This document shows, piece by piece, positions 52,005 to 61,431 of a stretch of 64,000 bases of DNA. The stretch's first letter is position 1, and every line of letters starts with the position of its first letter. A program made the position numbers and the translations under genes. This stretch comes from Niallia circulans NBRC 13626 (lineage in GTDB: Bacteria; Bacillota; Bacilli; Bacillales; Cytobacillaceae): contig NZ_BCVE01000007.1 of assembly GCF_001591585.1 (NCBI RefSeq), forward strand, positions 1-64,000, read 5' to 3'. Below the pieces are notes generated by a model, which was not told the origin of the DNA, did not search any database, and saw nothing but the letters and a program-made list of their open reading frames with translations.

Positions 52005-53768
52005 TTATTTCACTCCCTCTTTTTGCTTTGAATAATCTCTTTTTCTCGGTTTAATTAAGGAGGTATCTACTTCTTGGTAATGGAAATCTGGTGCCTCATT
52101 TGCGCCCACAAATTTAGCCATTGTTGTTTTTAAGAAATCTTCATCATTTCTTTCTGGAAATTCTGGTTTATAATGTGCTCCACGGCTTTCATTTCGGTTA
52201 TATGCACCGAGGGTAATCACACGTGCTAGCTGAAGCATATTTTCTAATTGACGCGTAAATACGCCTCCTTGGTTAGACCATTTTGCTGTATCATTGATAT
52301 TAATATTTTTATAACGCTCTAACAGCTCTTGAATCTTGTCATCTGTTGCCAGCAGCTTATCGTTGTAACGAACTACTGTAACGTTATCTGTCATCCATTC
52401 CCCTAATTCTTTATGAAGCACATAGGCATTTTCTGTTCCATCCATTTTCAAAATACCCTGCCATTTAGCTTCTTCTGCTTTAATAGCGGAATCATATATG
52501 GATGATGATAAATCTTCTGCGCTTTTGCTTAATCCGCTTATATATTTAACCGCATTCGGACCAACTACCATGCCGCCATAAATTGCTGAAAGCAAGCTAT
52601 TGGCACCTAAGCGGTTTGCTCCATGCTGTGAATAATCACATTCACCAGCAGCAAATAAGCCTGGAATATTTGTCATTTGATCGTAATCTACCCACAATCC
52701 ACCCATGGAGTAATGAACAGCAGGGAAAATTTTCATCGGAAGTTTACGAGGATCTTCACCAGTGAATTTTTCGTAAATCTCGATAATGCCGCCCAGTTTA
52801 ATATCAAGCTCTTTTGGATTTTTATGGGATAAATCTAAATACACCATGTTTTCTCCATTGATGCCGAGCTTTTGATCGACACATACATGGAAAATCTCGC
52901 GTGTGGCAATATCCCTTGGTACAAGGTTTCCATAAGCTGGGTACTTTTCTTCTAAGAAATACCATGGCTTTCCATCTTTATACGTCCAGATACGACCGCC
53001 TTCTCCACGAGCTGATTCACTCATTAAACGTAATTTATCATCACCAGGTATTGCAGTTGGATGGATTTGAATAAATTCACCATTTGCATAATAAGCTCCT
53101 TGCTGATAAACAACAGATGCTGCTGAACCAGTATTTATAATGGAATTTGTGGATTTCCCAAAGATAATTCCAGGGCCGCCAGTTGCCATAATAACAGCGT
53201 CTGCAGGGAAGGACTTAATCTCCATTGTTTTTAAATCCTGTGCCTTAATTCCTCTGCATACCCCTTCATCATCTGTGATAATTCCAAGGAACTCCCAGCC
53301 TTCATATTTCACGACAAGCCCGTCGACTTCGTATCTTCTTACTTGCTCATCCAATGCGTATAGAAGCTGTTGTCCTGTAGTTGCACCTGCAAAAGCGGTT
53401 CTGTGATACTGTGTTCCTCCAAAACGGCGGAAGTCCAGTAATCCTTCCGGTGTACGATTAAACATAACTCCCATTCGGTCCATCAAGTGGATAATGCCCG
53501 GGGCTGCCTCCGCCATTGCTTTAACCGGTGGCTGGTTTGCTAAGAAGTCACCGCCATAAACCGTATCATCAAAATGCTCCCATGGAGAATCTCCTTCTCC
53601 CTTTGTATTCACCGCTCCATTGATCCCGCCTTGAGCACAAACAGAATGTGATCTTTTTACAGGCACAAGGGAAAATAATTCTAAAGGAGTCCCTGTCTCT
53701 GCTACTTTGATTGCTGCCATTAATCCTGCTAAACCACCGCCAACGATGATCACTTTCCCTTTCTTCAT
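52005..53768 (-). CDS. sdhA: Succinate dehydrogenase flavoprotein subunit
   Basis: A 587-residue FAD subunit that oxidises succinate to fumarate. The dinucleotide motif VIIVGGGLAGLMAA is at the N-terminus, the flavin-attachment region has SHSVCAQGGINGAVN, and the catalytic segment HPTAIPGDDKLRLMSESARGEGG is intact. It ends one base before the sdhB ATG. GGAGTG precedes the start. Confidence 0.97.
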   Translation of the reverse strand: MKKGKVIIVGGGLAGLMAAIKVAETGTPLELFSLVPVKRSHSVCAQGGINGAVNTKGEGDSPWEHFDDTVYGGDFLANQPPVKAMAEAAPGIIHLMDRMGVMFNRTPEGLLDFRRFGGTQYHRTAFAGATTGQQLLYALDEQVRRYEVDGLVVKYEGWEFLGIITDDEGVCRGIKAQDLKTMEIKSFPADAVIMATGGPGIIFGKSTNSIINTGSAASVVYQQGAYYANGEFIQIHPTAIPGDDKLRLMSESARGEGGRIWTYKDGKPWYFLEEKYPAYGNLVPRDIATREIFHVCVDQKLGINGENMVYLDLSHKNPKELDIKLGGIIEIYEKFTGEDPRKLPMKIFPAVHYSMGGLWVDYDQMTNIPGLFAAGECDYSQHGANRLGANSLLSAIYGGMVVGPNAVKYISGLSKSAEDLSSSIYDSAIKAEEAKWQGILKMDGTENAYVLHKELGEWMTDNVTVVRYNDKLLATDDKIQELLERYKNININDTAKWSNQGGVFTRQLENMLQLARVITLGAYNRNESRGAHYKPEFPERNDEDFLKTTMAKFVGANEAPDFHYQEVDTSLIKPRKRDYSKQKEGVK

Positions 53769-53815
53769 AACAAACGTTCACTCCTTCATCTATTGCTCTA
53801 CTAATCTAGTATTTA

Positions 53816-54424
53816 TTAAACAAACGCGAAGATTGCTCGTACACCTACAATTGATAATGCAACAAATATTCCTAGCGTTACATATGTATTAATTCGTTGA
53901 GACTTTGGCGAAACAGTAATTCCCCAGCTTACACAGAATGACCATAAACCATTTGAGAAGTGGAAAATCGTGGAGATTACACCCACTAAATAAAATGCAA
54001 GCATCCAAGGATTTGCTAAATTTTCACTCATCATGTCATAATTTACTTCTTGGCCTAATTGAGCTGCTACTCTTGTTTCCCAAACATGCCAAACGATAAA
54101 AATTAACGTAATGATCCCTGTCACTCTTTGGATATAGAACATCCAATTTCGAAAGAAACTATAATTTTTTGTATTATTTTTGGCTGTAAACGCAATATAA
54201 ATTCCATAAATTGCATGATACAAAATCGGTAAAAATATTACAAAAATTTCAAGAAAATACCGAAAAGGTAAATGCTCCATAAAGCCAGCTGCCTTGTTAA
54301 AAGCTTCTGGACCTCTAGTTGCAAAGTGATTGACAACTAAATGTTGGATTAAAAATACACCTACTGGGATCACTCCTAATAACGAGTGAAGCCTTCTGAA
54401 TAAAAACTCTCGATTTGCTGCCAT
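53816..54424 (-). CDS. sdhC: Succinate dehydrogenase cytochrome b558 subunit
   Basis: A 202-residue membrane anchor with five helices and two haems b. The four axial-ligand histidines fall at H28, H70, H113 and H155, the same positions as in B. subtilis SdhC, which has the same length. The frame is open to 54457; the ATG at 54424 follows GGGGGG and gives the family N-terminus. Confidence 0.96.
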   Translation of the reverse strand: MAANREFLFRRLHSLLGVIPVGVFLIQHLVVNHFATRGPEAFNKAAGFMEHLPFRYFLEIFVIFLPILYHAIYGIYIAFTAKNNTKNYSFFRNWMFYIQRVTGIITLIFIVWHVWETRVAAQLGQEVNYDMMSENLANPWMLAFYLVGVISTIFHFSNGLWSFCVSWGITVSPKSQRINTYVTLGIFVALSIVGVRAIFAFV

Positions 54425-54510
54425 AAAATTCCCCCCTAATTGATGACATACTCCCATTGCCCATAAAGCGATAACATAACCAAAAATTCTTACAATTTAG
54501 TGACAATTTA

Positions 54511-54539
54511 ATTGTACTCTTAAAAAAAAATGCGGTCAA
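54511..54539 (-). promoter_or_regulatory. Sigma-A promoter of sdhCAB
   Basis: TTGACC (54534-54539) and TACAAT (54511-54516) are 17 bases apart. ACAATTTA occurs twice around the -10 (54491-54511), giving a short repeat with partial dyad symmetry. Confidence 0.8.
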
Positions 54540-55011
54540 GAAAACGGATACATTAAATAAATTTTCTTTCGCTTTTTTTCTATCTATATGTCCAAAAAAA
54601 GGAAAAATTTCCTCTTTTCTCTTCTTCGCATAAATTTAACATACAAATCAAATAATAGAATCAATGCAAAGGACATGAACAAATATTGATTTTATCGTTA
54701 TGAAAGCAAAACTTTTTCCTTTAAAAGGAAAAGATATTTTAAAACATAATTTAAAAAATCGCTTATTTTCAAATAGATTTTTCCCGTTTTTTAGTCACCC
54801 TAATTCAAAAATCGTTCCCTTTTCTTATGATTTTTTTCCGTTTTTACAGTATACTATTTAGACAATATATTTTATTCTATTTTATTTGGATTCCGTACTT
54901 TTGGCATAACCAATGTATGGAAATATCGCAAATGCCAAAATGATTACTTTTATGAAGAGACTATCTTGTAATTATGTAAATATAATAGAATCATAGAAAG
55001 AGGAGAGCATA
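54540..55011. other. Divergent spacer between sdhC and yslB
   Basis: No gene. The 472 bases are AT-rich. A perfect palindrome TTTTCCTTT-A-AAAGGAAAA (54714-54732) is visible. TATAAT at 54981-54986 is a likely -10 for yslB with a weak -35. Confidence 0.4.
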
Positions 55012-55473
55012 TTGAGTGATTTAACATCCTTAGAAGAAAAAACACAGGTGGAGTCAGATCCCCTTACTGTTCCCGCATATGGATATGAATTAATTCGAGA
55101 GATACTTATCCCCGAATTATTAGGCCGGGATACGCCTGATCTGTTATATTGGGCCGGTAAACGTATTGCCCGATTATTTCCTTTAAATGCTGTAGAAGAA
55201 GCGTACGCTTTTTTTCAAAAAGTCGGATGGGGAAATTTAGAAGTAGTTAAGCAAACAAAAAACGAAATTATCTATCAATTATCCAGCGAGCTGATTGAAA
55301 AAAGATTAAAGGAAAAAGGGAAATGCACATTTCAATTAGAAGCAGGTTATTTAGCTCAACAATATGAACATACAAAAAAGGTTATTGCTGAAGCCTTTGA
55401 AGATCCAAAAAGAAAAGAAAAAAAAGTAACCATAACGGTTCGCTGGGATAGTAAAGATCCTATAGAAGAGTAA
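55012..55473 (+). CDS. yslB: YslB family protein (DUF2507)
   Basis: A 153-residue soluble protein. The core LIREILIPELLGRDTPDLLYWAGKRIARLFPL is typical of DUF2507/YslB, which resembles the heme-NO-binding and V4R small-ligand folds. A C-terminal CTFQLEAGYLAQQYE segment follows. Located between lysC and sdhC as in B. subtilis. The start is TTG, seven bases after AGAGGAG. Function not established. Confidence 0.9.
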   Translation: MSDLTSLEEKTQVESDPLTVPAYGYELIREILIPELLGRDTPDLLYWAGKRIARLFPLNAVEEAYAFFQKVGWGNLEVVKQTKNEIIYQLSSELIEKRLKEKGKCTFQLEAGYLAQQYEHTKKVIAEAFEDPKRKEKKVTITVRWDSKDPIEE

Positions 55474-55531
55474 AAAGAACTCTAAAGGAGAGAAGAATTT
55501 TAATAGTCTTCCTTCCTTTGGAGTCTTTTTT
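55472..55531. terminator. Convergent terminator between yslB and lysC
   Basis: AAAAAGA-CTC-AAAGGA-GAAGA (55472-55496) pairs with TCTTC-TCCTTT-GAG-TCTTTTTT (55507-55531) with small internal loops. T-run on the plus strand. Confidence 0.8.
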
Positions 55532-55549
55532 GCTTCTACTAATCATTTC

Positions 55550-56044
55550 TTATACATGCACAGGCAATTTGCTTAATTCAAATGCATCGTGAAGAATTTC
55601 TACAGCTTTCACCATCTTCTCTTTCTCAATTACTGTTGATACTTTAATTTCGGATGTGCTTACCATTTTAATAATAATTTTTTCTTGTGATAATACTTTA
55701 AACATATCTGCTGCAACACCAGGATTTGAAATCATTCCAGAACCGACTATCGATACTTTTGCCAATCCTTGTTCAGAAGTTACTTTATCGTATCCTAATT
55801 CCGCTTTATTTTCTTCTAGCACATTCAATGTTTCTTCTAAGTCACTATCTTTTATCGAAAAAGATAAGTTTGTCAGCTGGTCATTTGTTAAGCTTTGAAT
55901 AATAATATCGACATTTATATGATGGGACGCAAGGGTGGTGAAAATAGTAGAGAGACTTGTTAAGGGATTTCTTAAGCCAAATACCGTCACACTCGTAATA
56001 TTGTCCTCAAATGCCACTCCGCGTACAACTAAATTTTGTTCCAT
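55550..56044 (-). CDS. lysC: Aspartokinase II, beta subunit (internal start within lysC)
   Basis: GAGGAGGAAG lies five bases before an in-frame ATG at 56044 inside lysC. From there the frame encodes 164 residues covering the ACT domains (MEQNLVVRGVAF onward). B. subtilis LysC is known to make a beta subunit of 163 residues from such an internal start. The strong ribosome binding site is seen directly; in vivo use is inferred. Confidence 0.8.
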   Translation of the reverse strand: MEQNLVVRGVAFEDNITSVTVFGLRNPLTSLSTIFTTLASHHINVDIIIQSLTNDQLTNLSFSIKDSDLEETLNVLEENKAELGYDKVTSEQGLAKVSIVGSGMISNPGVAADMFKVLSQEKIIIKMVSTSEIKVSTVIEKEKMVKAVEILHDAFELSKLPVHV

Positions 56045-56779
56045 GGAAACTTCCTCCTCGATGATTGTTCCTTCTTCTTGTTCCATACTTGAGCGAACCA
56101 CTAATGGTACTTGATAGTTTTTTGCATATTCTACTGCTCTTGGATGTAGGACTCCTGCCCCTAAATTAGCTAATTCCAACATTTCATCATAAGAAATCGC
56201 TAATAGTTTTCGTGCACTTTTCACAAAACGAGGGTCGGTTGTAAAAACGCCTGTTACATCTGTGTAAATATCACATTTATCTGCTTTTAAAGCTGCTGCA
56301 ATCGCAACCGCCGTTGTATCAGATCCACCTCGTCCAAGTGTTGTTATATCCCCTGTGTCAGTCACTCCCTGAAATCCAGCAACTACTACTACTTTTCCTT
56401 GTTGTAGCTGTTCTTGTACTTTTTCTGTTTGTATCTTTACTATTCGCGCATTCCCATGAACATCCTCTGTTTCTATTCCTGCTTGCCAGCCAGTATAGGA
56501 AATGGCGTCTACTCCTTTTGCCTGTAAAGCCATAGATAGTAAGCTGATGGTAATTTGCTCTCCTGTGGATAGTAAGACATCCATTTCTCTTTTAGATGGC
56601 TTTGGATTTATTTCACTTGCAAGCGTTACAAGCGAATCGGTTGTTTTCCCCATAGCGGATACGACGACGACTACATCATTGCCACGATTTCTTTCTTCGA
56701 TTACTCTTTCTGCTACATGAAGAATTCTTTCTGCACTGCCTACGGAAGTACCACCAAACTTTTGTACAACTAATCCCAC
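55550..56779 (-). CDS. lysC: Aspartokinase II, alpha subunit
   Basis: A 409-residue kinase that phosphorylates aspartate at the head of the lysine, threonine and methionine pathways. The N-terminal kinase motif VQKFGGTSVGS and GRGGSDTTAVAIAAAL are intact, and two ACT domains for lysine inhibition follow from about residue 250. Position (between uvrC and yslB) and length match the lysine-sensitive LysC of B. subtilis. Transcription is controlled by a lysine riboswitch. An internal start for the beta subunit is kept. Confidence 0.96.
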   Translation of the reverse strand: MGLVVQKFGGTSVGSAERILHVAERVIEERNRGNDVVVVVSAMGKTTDSLVTLASEINPKPSKREMDVLLSTGEQITISLLSMALQAKGVDAISYTGWQAGIETEDVHGNARIVKIQTEKVQEQLQQGKVVVVAGFQGVTDTGDITTLGRGGSDTTAVAIAAALKADKCDIYTDVTGVFTTDPRFVKSARKLLAISYDEMLELANLGAGVLHPRAVEYAKNYQVPLVVRSSMEQEEGTIIEEEVSMEQNLVVRGVAFEDNITSVTVFGLRNPLTSLSTIFTTLASHHINVDIIIQSLTNDQLTNLSFSIKDSDLEETLNVLEENKAELGYDKVTSEQGLAKVSIVGSGMISNPGVAADMFKVLSQEKIIIKMVSTSEIKVSTVIEKEKMVKAVEILHDAFELSKLPVHV

Positions 56780-56887
56780 TTCATTCCCTACCTTCTTGTA
56801 ATCTTAGAGGTTTCTTTTTATTTCTCATTACTTTTCTTTATGTACTTTTTATTTCTCTTTGGCTATCTTAATGAATAAAAGACAAAT

Positions 56888-56915
56888 AAAAAAAGCAATG
56901 AGAATATCTCATTGC
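56888..56915 (-). terminator. Lysine riboswitch terminator
   Basis: GCAATGAGA (56895-56903) pairs with TCTCATTGC (56907-56915) around a three-base loop. A seven-T run follows on the minus strand. It is the expression platform before lysC. Confidence 0.92.
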
Positions 56916-56949
56916 CGTGCAGTTGAATATAATATATTTATGCACAAAC

Positions 56950-57132
56950 AGTGAGATAGCTCTCCAAAACAGTTCCTTGTTTTGACAGTCTTACATTTAT
57001 TCAATGCAAAACCAGCAAAGAAAGTCATGAGAACTTTCCTTACTTCGGCGATCTATCCCTTTCATAATTCTTCCCTGAAGCTCATTCTTCTCCGAATTAT
57101 TACTCTTGAAGTTCGCACCTCTACCTTCACTT
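56950..57132 (-). ncRNA. Lysine riboswitch (L box) upstream of lysC
   Basis: The minus strand shows the conserved L-box elements in order: GGTAGAGGTGCGAAC, AGAGTAAT, GGAGAAGAATGAG, AGGGAAGAAT, ATCGCCGAAG, TGCTGG, ACTGTC, and GGAGAGCTATCTCACT. The P1 helix pairs AGTGAAGGTAG (57122-57132) with CTATCTCACT (56950-56959). Lysine binding would favour the downstream terminator and switch lysC off. Confidence 0.95.
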
Positions 57133-57153
57133 ATTAAGTTATAAGTTGCCATC

Positions 57154-57182
57154 ATTATAGCACAGTGGATTCATTCCGACAA
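57154..57182 (-). promoter_or_regulatory. Sigma-A promoter of lysC
   Basis: TTGTCG (57177-57182) and TATAAT (57154-57159) with a 17-base spacer, starting transcription a few bases before the riboswitch. It lies directly against the uvrC stop codon. Confidence 0.85.
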
Positions 57183-57191
57183 ATAAATTTT

Positions 57192-58964
57192 TTATTCCTT
57201 TAATTTAGCAAGTAATTGTTCAGCCACATTTGCGGGAATACCTGCTTCCACAAATTCTTCGATCGTAGCTTCTTTCATTTTCTTCACAGATCCAAAGGTT
57301 TTTAAAAGTAATTTTCTGCGCTTTTCTCCAATTCCAGGAATGTCATCCAATAAAGACTGAAAAGCATTCTTCCCTCTTAATTGACGATGAAACGTAATTG
57401 CAAAGCGGTGAACTTCGTCTTGGATTCTTTGTAATAAATAGAATTCCTGACTATTTCGCTCAAGCGGGATAATCTCCAATGGATTTCCGAATAGTAGTTG
57501 AGAAGTGCGGTGCTTATCATCCTTTACTAAGCCAGCAACTGGAATATCTAAGCTTAATTCGTCGAGTAGAACTTCTCTAACTGCTTCAAGATGCCCTTTT
57601 CCACCATCAATTAATAGTAAATCTGGAAGTGGCAGCCCTTCTTTTAAAACGCGCTGATATCTTCTTCGAACTACTTCCCGCATGGATTCATAATCATCTG
57701 GTCCTTTTACCGATTTGATTTTATACTTGCGGTATTCTCGTTTCGCTGGTTTTCCATCGATAAAGACAATCATCGCTGAAACCGGATTCGTCCCTTGAAT
57801 ATTACTGTTATCAAATGCTTCAATCCGCAGAGGTGTGTAAATCCCCATTTGTCTGCCTAGGTTTTCCACTGCTTTTATCGTACGCTCCTCATCACGTTCG
57901 ATTAATGCAAACTTCTCTGTTAAAGCATTCTTCGCATTTTTATTAGCTAATAATACAAGTTCCTTTTTTTGCCCTCTCTGTGGCTTTATCACTTTTACAT
58001 TTAATAATTCTTCGACAATATCTCCTTGGATCTCGTCTGGAAGATAAATTTCCTTTGGTTTAAAATGATTGGCTTTCTCATAAAACTGACCTAGATATGT
58101 TAGCATTTCCTCTTCAGGCTCTTGATAAATTGGAAACGTACTTACATCGCGTTCAATTAACTTTCCTTGACGAACAAAAAATACTTGAACACACATCCAG
58201 CCTTTATCATAGGAATAGCCAAAAATATCTCTGTCTATTAAATCCGTCATCATCATTTTTTGCTTTTCCATTGTTGCCTCGATATGAGCGATTTGGTCGC
58301 GGTATTCCTTGGCGCGCTCAAAGTCTAATTCTTCTGATGCTGCCATCATTTTTTCAGATAGTTCTTTTTTAATATCTTTATATCCACCATTTAAGAACTT
58401 GGTGATATCATCAGTCATCTTCTTGTATTCTTGTTCGGTAACCTCATTTACACAAGGAGCTAAACATTGTCCTAAATGATAATATAAACAAACTCTATCT
58501 GGCAGCACATTGCACTTACGTAAAGGGTAAATACGATCAAGAAGTTTTTTCGTTTCATTTGCTGCTTGGACGTTTGGATATGGGCCAAAGTACTTGCCCT
58601 TATCTTTCTTTACATTTCGAGTTGTAATCAGCCTTGGATGCCTTTCAGCCGTCAATTTAATAAATGGATAGCTTTTATCATCCTTCAGCATAATATTATA
58701 TTTTGGATCATGCTTCTTAATTAAATTTATTTCTAATATTAATGCTTCAATATTGGAAGAGGTTATGATGTATTCAAAATCTTCAATTTCATTGACTAGT
58801 CTTAATGTCTTACCATCATGAGAGCCTGTAAAGTAGGAGCGAACTCGATTTTTTAATACCTTTGCTTTTCCTACATAAATAATGGTACCTTGTCGGTCCT
58901 TCATCAAATAACATCCAGGCTGATCAGGTAAGATCATTAATTTATTTTTAATGATGTCGTTCAC
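57192..58964 (-). CDS. uvrC: Excinuclease ABC subunit C
   Basis: A 590-residue nuclease that makes both incisions in nucleotide excision repair. The N-terminal GIY-YIG domain ([20 protein letters not shown]), the UVR motif for UvrB (about residues 190-225), the endonuclease V-like domain ([17 protein letters not shown]) and the C-terminal helix-hairpin-helix pair ([19 protein letters not shown]) are all present. The start is GTG at 58964 after GGGAGGG; the frame is open to 59003. Confidence 0.96.
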   Translation of the reverse strand: MNDIIKNKLMILPDQPGCYLMKDRQGTIIYVGKAKVLKNRVRSYFTGSHDGKTLRLVNEIEDFEYIITSSNIEALILEINLIKKHDPKYNIMLKDDKSYPFIKLTAERHPRLITTRNVKKDKGKYFGPYPNVQAANETKKLLDRIYPLRKCNVLPDRVCLYYHLGQCLAPCVNEVTEQEYKKMTDDITKFLNGGYKDIKKELSEKMMAASEELDFERAKEYRDQIAHIEATMEKQKMMMTDLIDRDIFGYSYDKGWMCVQVFFVRQGKLIERDVSTFPIYQEPEEEMLTYLGQFYEKANHFKPKEIYLPDEIQGDIVEELLNVKVIKPQRGQKKELVLLANKNAKNALTEKFALIERDEERTIKAVENLGRQMGIYTPLRIEAFDNSNIQGTNPVSAMIVFIDGKPAKREYRKYKIKSVKGPDDYESMREVVRRRYQRVLKEGLPLPDLLLIDGGKGHLEAVREVLLDELSLDIPVAGLVKDDKHRTSQLLFGNPLEIIPLERNSQEFYLLQRIQDEVHRFAITFHRQLRGKNAFQSLLDDIPGIGEKRRKLLLKTFGSVKKMKEATIEEFVEAGIPANVAEQLLAKLKE

Positions 58965-59202
58965 AATTTTCCCTCCCAGCTCACAAACCTTATAAACGAA
59001 CATATATACTATCTTCTCTAATTATAGAGAATTTCATCGATTCATCAAGGAAAAAGTATGGAATGGGAATATTTTAGGGAAAACGGTTTATGCTTACATG
59101 AAGAATTAGGATTTTATTGCGATGTAATGTTGATAACTTGATCTGCTTTTATCGGATTATTCTTATGCTTCACTTTTATACCACAAGTTTATTTTCTCCA
59201 TC
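58965..59202 (-). promoter_or_regulatory. uvrC promoter region with palindrome over the -10
   Basis: TTGATG (59043-59048) and TATAAT (59021-59026) with a 16-base spacer form the likely promoter. A perfect palindrome TTCTCTA-ATTA-TAGAGAA (59014-59031) covers the -10. No canonical LexA box (CGAACN4GTTCG) is present. The rest up to the trxA terminator is AT-rich with no gene. Confidence 0.6.
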
Positions 59203-59236
59203 AAAAAACCTGCAGACACTAGGAGTGTCTACAGGT
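59203..59236 (-). terminator. Terminator of trxA
   Basis: CCTGCAGACACT (59210-59221) pairs with AGTGTCTACAGG (59225-59236) with one G-T pair; TTTTTT follows on the minus strand. Confidence 0.92.
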
Positions 59237-59265
59237 CTTTCTCTTTCAAAAAAAGAAAGAGTTCA

Positions 59266-59580
59266 TTAAACATGTTTAGCTAATAGTTCAGAAAGAGCTT
59301 CTTTTGGTTGGAATCCAACTACTTTATCTACTACTTCACCGTCTTTAAGAACAAGTAAAGTTGGGATGCTCATTACGCCAAATTTAGATGCTGATCCTTG
59401 GTTTTCGTCTACATCTACTTTAACGATTTTTACGCTATCTCCCATTTCGCCGTCAAGTTCTTCAAGAACTGGAGCGATCATTTTACAAGGTCCGCACCAT
59501 GGTGCCCAGAAATCTACTAATACTACACCTGAACCTGTTTCTTCTTGGAATGTTTGATCTGTTGCATGTGTAATGGCCAT
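59266..59580 (-). CDS. trxA: Thioredoxin
   Basis: A 104-residue disulfide reductase with the active site WCGPC (residues 28-32) and the cis-proline loop [11 protein letters not shown]. Full family length. It sits alone between etfA and uvrC, with AGGAGG before the ATG and its own terminator. Confidence 0.98.
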   Translation of the reverse strand: MAITHATDQTFQEETGSGVVLVDFWAPWCGPCKMIAPVLEELDGEMGDSVKIVKVDVDENQGSASKFGVMSIPTLLVLKDGEVVDKVVGFQPKEALSELLAKHV

Positions 59581-59711
59581 TTATAATTTGCCTCCTTATT
59601 TGATAAACTAACAATATCGAAAGTATACCATGGTTTCTTTGATGATACTAATAATATGTTTCAAATATCATTTTCCCCTACTATCAGCTAATACATTCAC
59701 CTATAATTAGA

Positions 59712-60671
59712 TCATTCCCATTCTTTTAATAAAGAAGGTATTATTTCAAAAATATCTCCCACAATCCCATAATCAGCTACTTCAAAAATTGGAGCATTTG
59801 GATCTTTATTAATAGCAATAATGGTTTTGGCAGACGTAACGCCAACAAGATGTTGAATAGCCCCTGAAATTCCGCAGGCGATGTATATATCTGGAGCCAC
59901 GGTTTTTCCTGTCTGTCCAAGCTGAATGGAAGCATCACATACTCCTAATTCTACTGCACCTCTGGAAACACCGACTGTTCCTCCAAGAGTGTCAGCTAAT
60001 TTCTTCACTAGTGCAAATCCCTCTTCATTTTGAATACCTCTTCCAGCGCCCACGATAATTTTTGCATCCACTAAGCCAGCTGCCTTTTCTCTTTTTTGTT
60101 CGAGTCCAATTAAAGTAGCTACTGGCTTATCGATATTTACTTTCAAAGAATGGACAGCTGGTTTTGTTTTCTCCTTCTTTGGGAGAGGCTTCCATTTTTT
60201 AGGCTTTATTGTTATAAGAAAAGAAGAACCTTCCACTTCTGTTCGTTCCGTTAATTTACCAGAATAAGCAGACCGAGTTATAGACAGTTTGTTATCATGA
60301 AGGACAAAACTCTCTATATTTGAAAGTAAGGGTAGATTCCATTTCTCACTTAAATACGGGAAGATGGATCTGCCGATATCATTGTGTCCACATAAAAGAA
60401 TAGAGGGTTCAAGTTGTTCCCAAACAGATAAGAGGGCTTTTATATATGATTCATTCGAAAATCTAGCTAACAAAGGGTGTTCCACGATAATGATTTGATC
60501 GACATCCGTTTCATTCCATTCAGATGCGTTCGTTCTCATATCCTCTCCCATTAGCAAGAGAATTGTTTCTGCCTCCGTTTTTAATTCCTTTGCTGCTGAA
60601 ATACACTCAAGGGTAATGGAGGCAATTTTTCCTTCTTGATGTTCTCCCACCACAACGATTTTTCCCTTCAT
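59712..60671 (-). CDS. etfA: Electron transfer flavoprotein alpha subunit
   Basis: A 319-residue subunit that binds FAD and passes electrons from acyl-CoA dehydrogenases. The C-terminal FAD domain has IIVGAGRGIQNEEGF, SRGAVELG, QLGQTGKTVAPDIYIACGISGAIQH and INKDPNAPIFEVADYGIVGD. The N-terminal half is rather divergent. It follows etfB by 13 bases. Confidence 0.93.
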   Translation of the reverse strand: MKGKIVVVGEHQEGKIASITLECISAAKELKTEAETILLLMGEDMRTNASEWNETDVDQIIIVEHPLLARFSNESYIKALLSVWEQLEPSILLCGHNDIGRSIFPYLSEKWNLPLLSNIESFVLHDNKLSITRSAYSGKLTERTEVEGSSFLITIKPKKWKPLPKKEKTKPAVHSLKVNIDKPVATLIGLEQKREKAAGLVDAKIIVGAGRGIQNEEGFALVKKLADTLGGTVGVSRGAVELGVCDASIQLGQTGKTVAPDIYIACGISGAIQHLVGVTSAKTIIAINKDPNAPIFEVADYGIVGDIFEIIPSLLKEWE

Positions 60672-60684
60672 ATTAACTCCTCCA

Positions 60685-61431
60685 TTACAATGACTTTAAT
60701 AATTTGGATAAGGAAGCAACTTGATCTTTTATTTCCCCTTGCAACATCATTTTTTTACGATTTAATTGTGGATATGAATAGTGGCTGAGCGTTTTTGCGT
60801 GGTTTTCCTTTACCTGGATAAATCGAAAAGGCTTCTTTTTTGCTTTCATGATCCCAGCAAGTGATGGCAATCTTGGAACGTGTAAACTTTGTGGAATGGT
60901 AGCTAAAAAAGGAAACGGAACTTGATATGTTTCGATGTCTCCATCTGCATTTCTTTTAATTTTTGCATGTTTTTCCTCTTGTTCGATTCGAATTGCTTTC
61001 ACAAAGTAGGGAATATCTAATAAAGCAGCAACCCTAGGACCTACTTGACTTGTTGCTCCATCTGTAGAAAAATCTCCTGCTAATAGAACATCGTAGTCTA
61101 TATTTTGCAAATATTCTTGTATCTTTTTAGCTATATGAGCTGGATGATCTTCATCAGGATTAGATTCTATTAAAACAGCTTGATCTGCTCCCATAGCTAA
61201 AGCTGTTCTCAATTGCTTTTCTCCTTCTTTTTTACTTACCATCAGCACCGTTATATGCCCACCATATTTTTCTTTTAATTGTAGGGCTTCTTCTAAACTT
61301 ATCGCATCTGGTGGATTGATGATAAACTCTTTTTCCTCTACCAGTACTTGTTCTTCTTCAAGTACGAGGGTAGCCTCAGGAGAAACGGTTCTCGATAATA
61401 AAACCACAATCTGCAATGATTCATTACTCAT
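60685..61431 (-). CDS. etfB: Electron transfer flavoprotein beta subunit
   Basis: A 248-residue partner of EtfA. The conserved block INPPDAISLEEALQLKEKYGGHITVLMV, the GEKQLRTALAMGADQAVLI recognition and AMP-site region, and PSLAGIMKAKKKP are present. Other parts differ from usual Bacillus EtfB. The start is taken as the ATG at 61431; a GTG at 61443 is possible. Both overlap the lcfA 3' end, so translation is coupled. Confidence 0.9.
   Translation of the reverse strand: MSNESLQIVVLLSRTVSPEATLVLEEEQVLVEEKEFIINPPDAISLEEALQLKEKYGGHITVLMVSKKEGEKQLRTALAMGADQAVLIESNPDEDHPAHIAKKIQEYLQNIDYDVLLAGDFSTDGATSQVGPRVAALLDIPYFVKAIRIEQEEKHAKIKRNADGDIETYQVPFPFLATIPQSLHVPRLPSLAGIMKAKKKPFRFIQVKENHAKTLSHYSYPQLNRKKMMLQGEIKDQVASLSKLLKSL

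Noticed and set aside
54714-54732. Palindrome TTTTCCTTT-A-AAAGGAAAA upstream of yslB
   Set aside because: Low-complexity A/T-rich arms, far from either promoter and without a tail; it may be chance.
58990-59010. CGAAC half-site resembling a LexA box near the uvrC start
   Set aside because: Only one half of CGAACN4GTTCG is present; the second half does not match.
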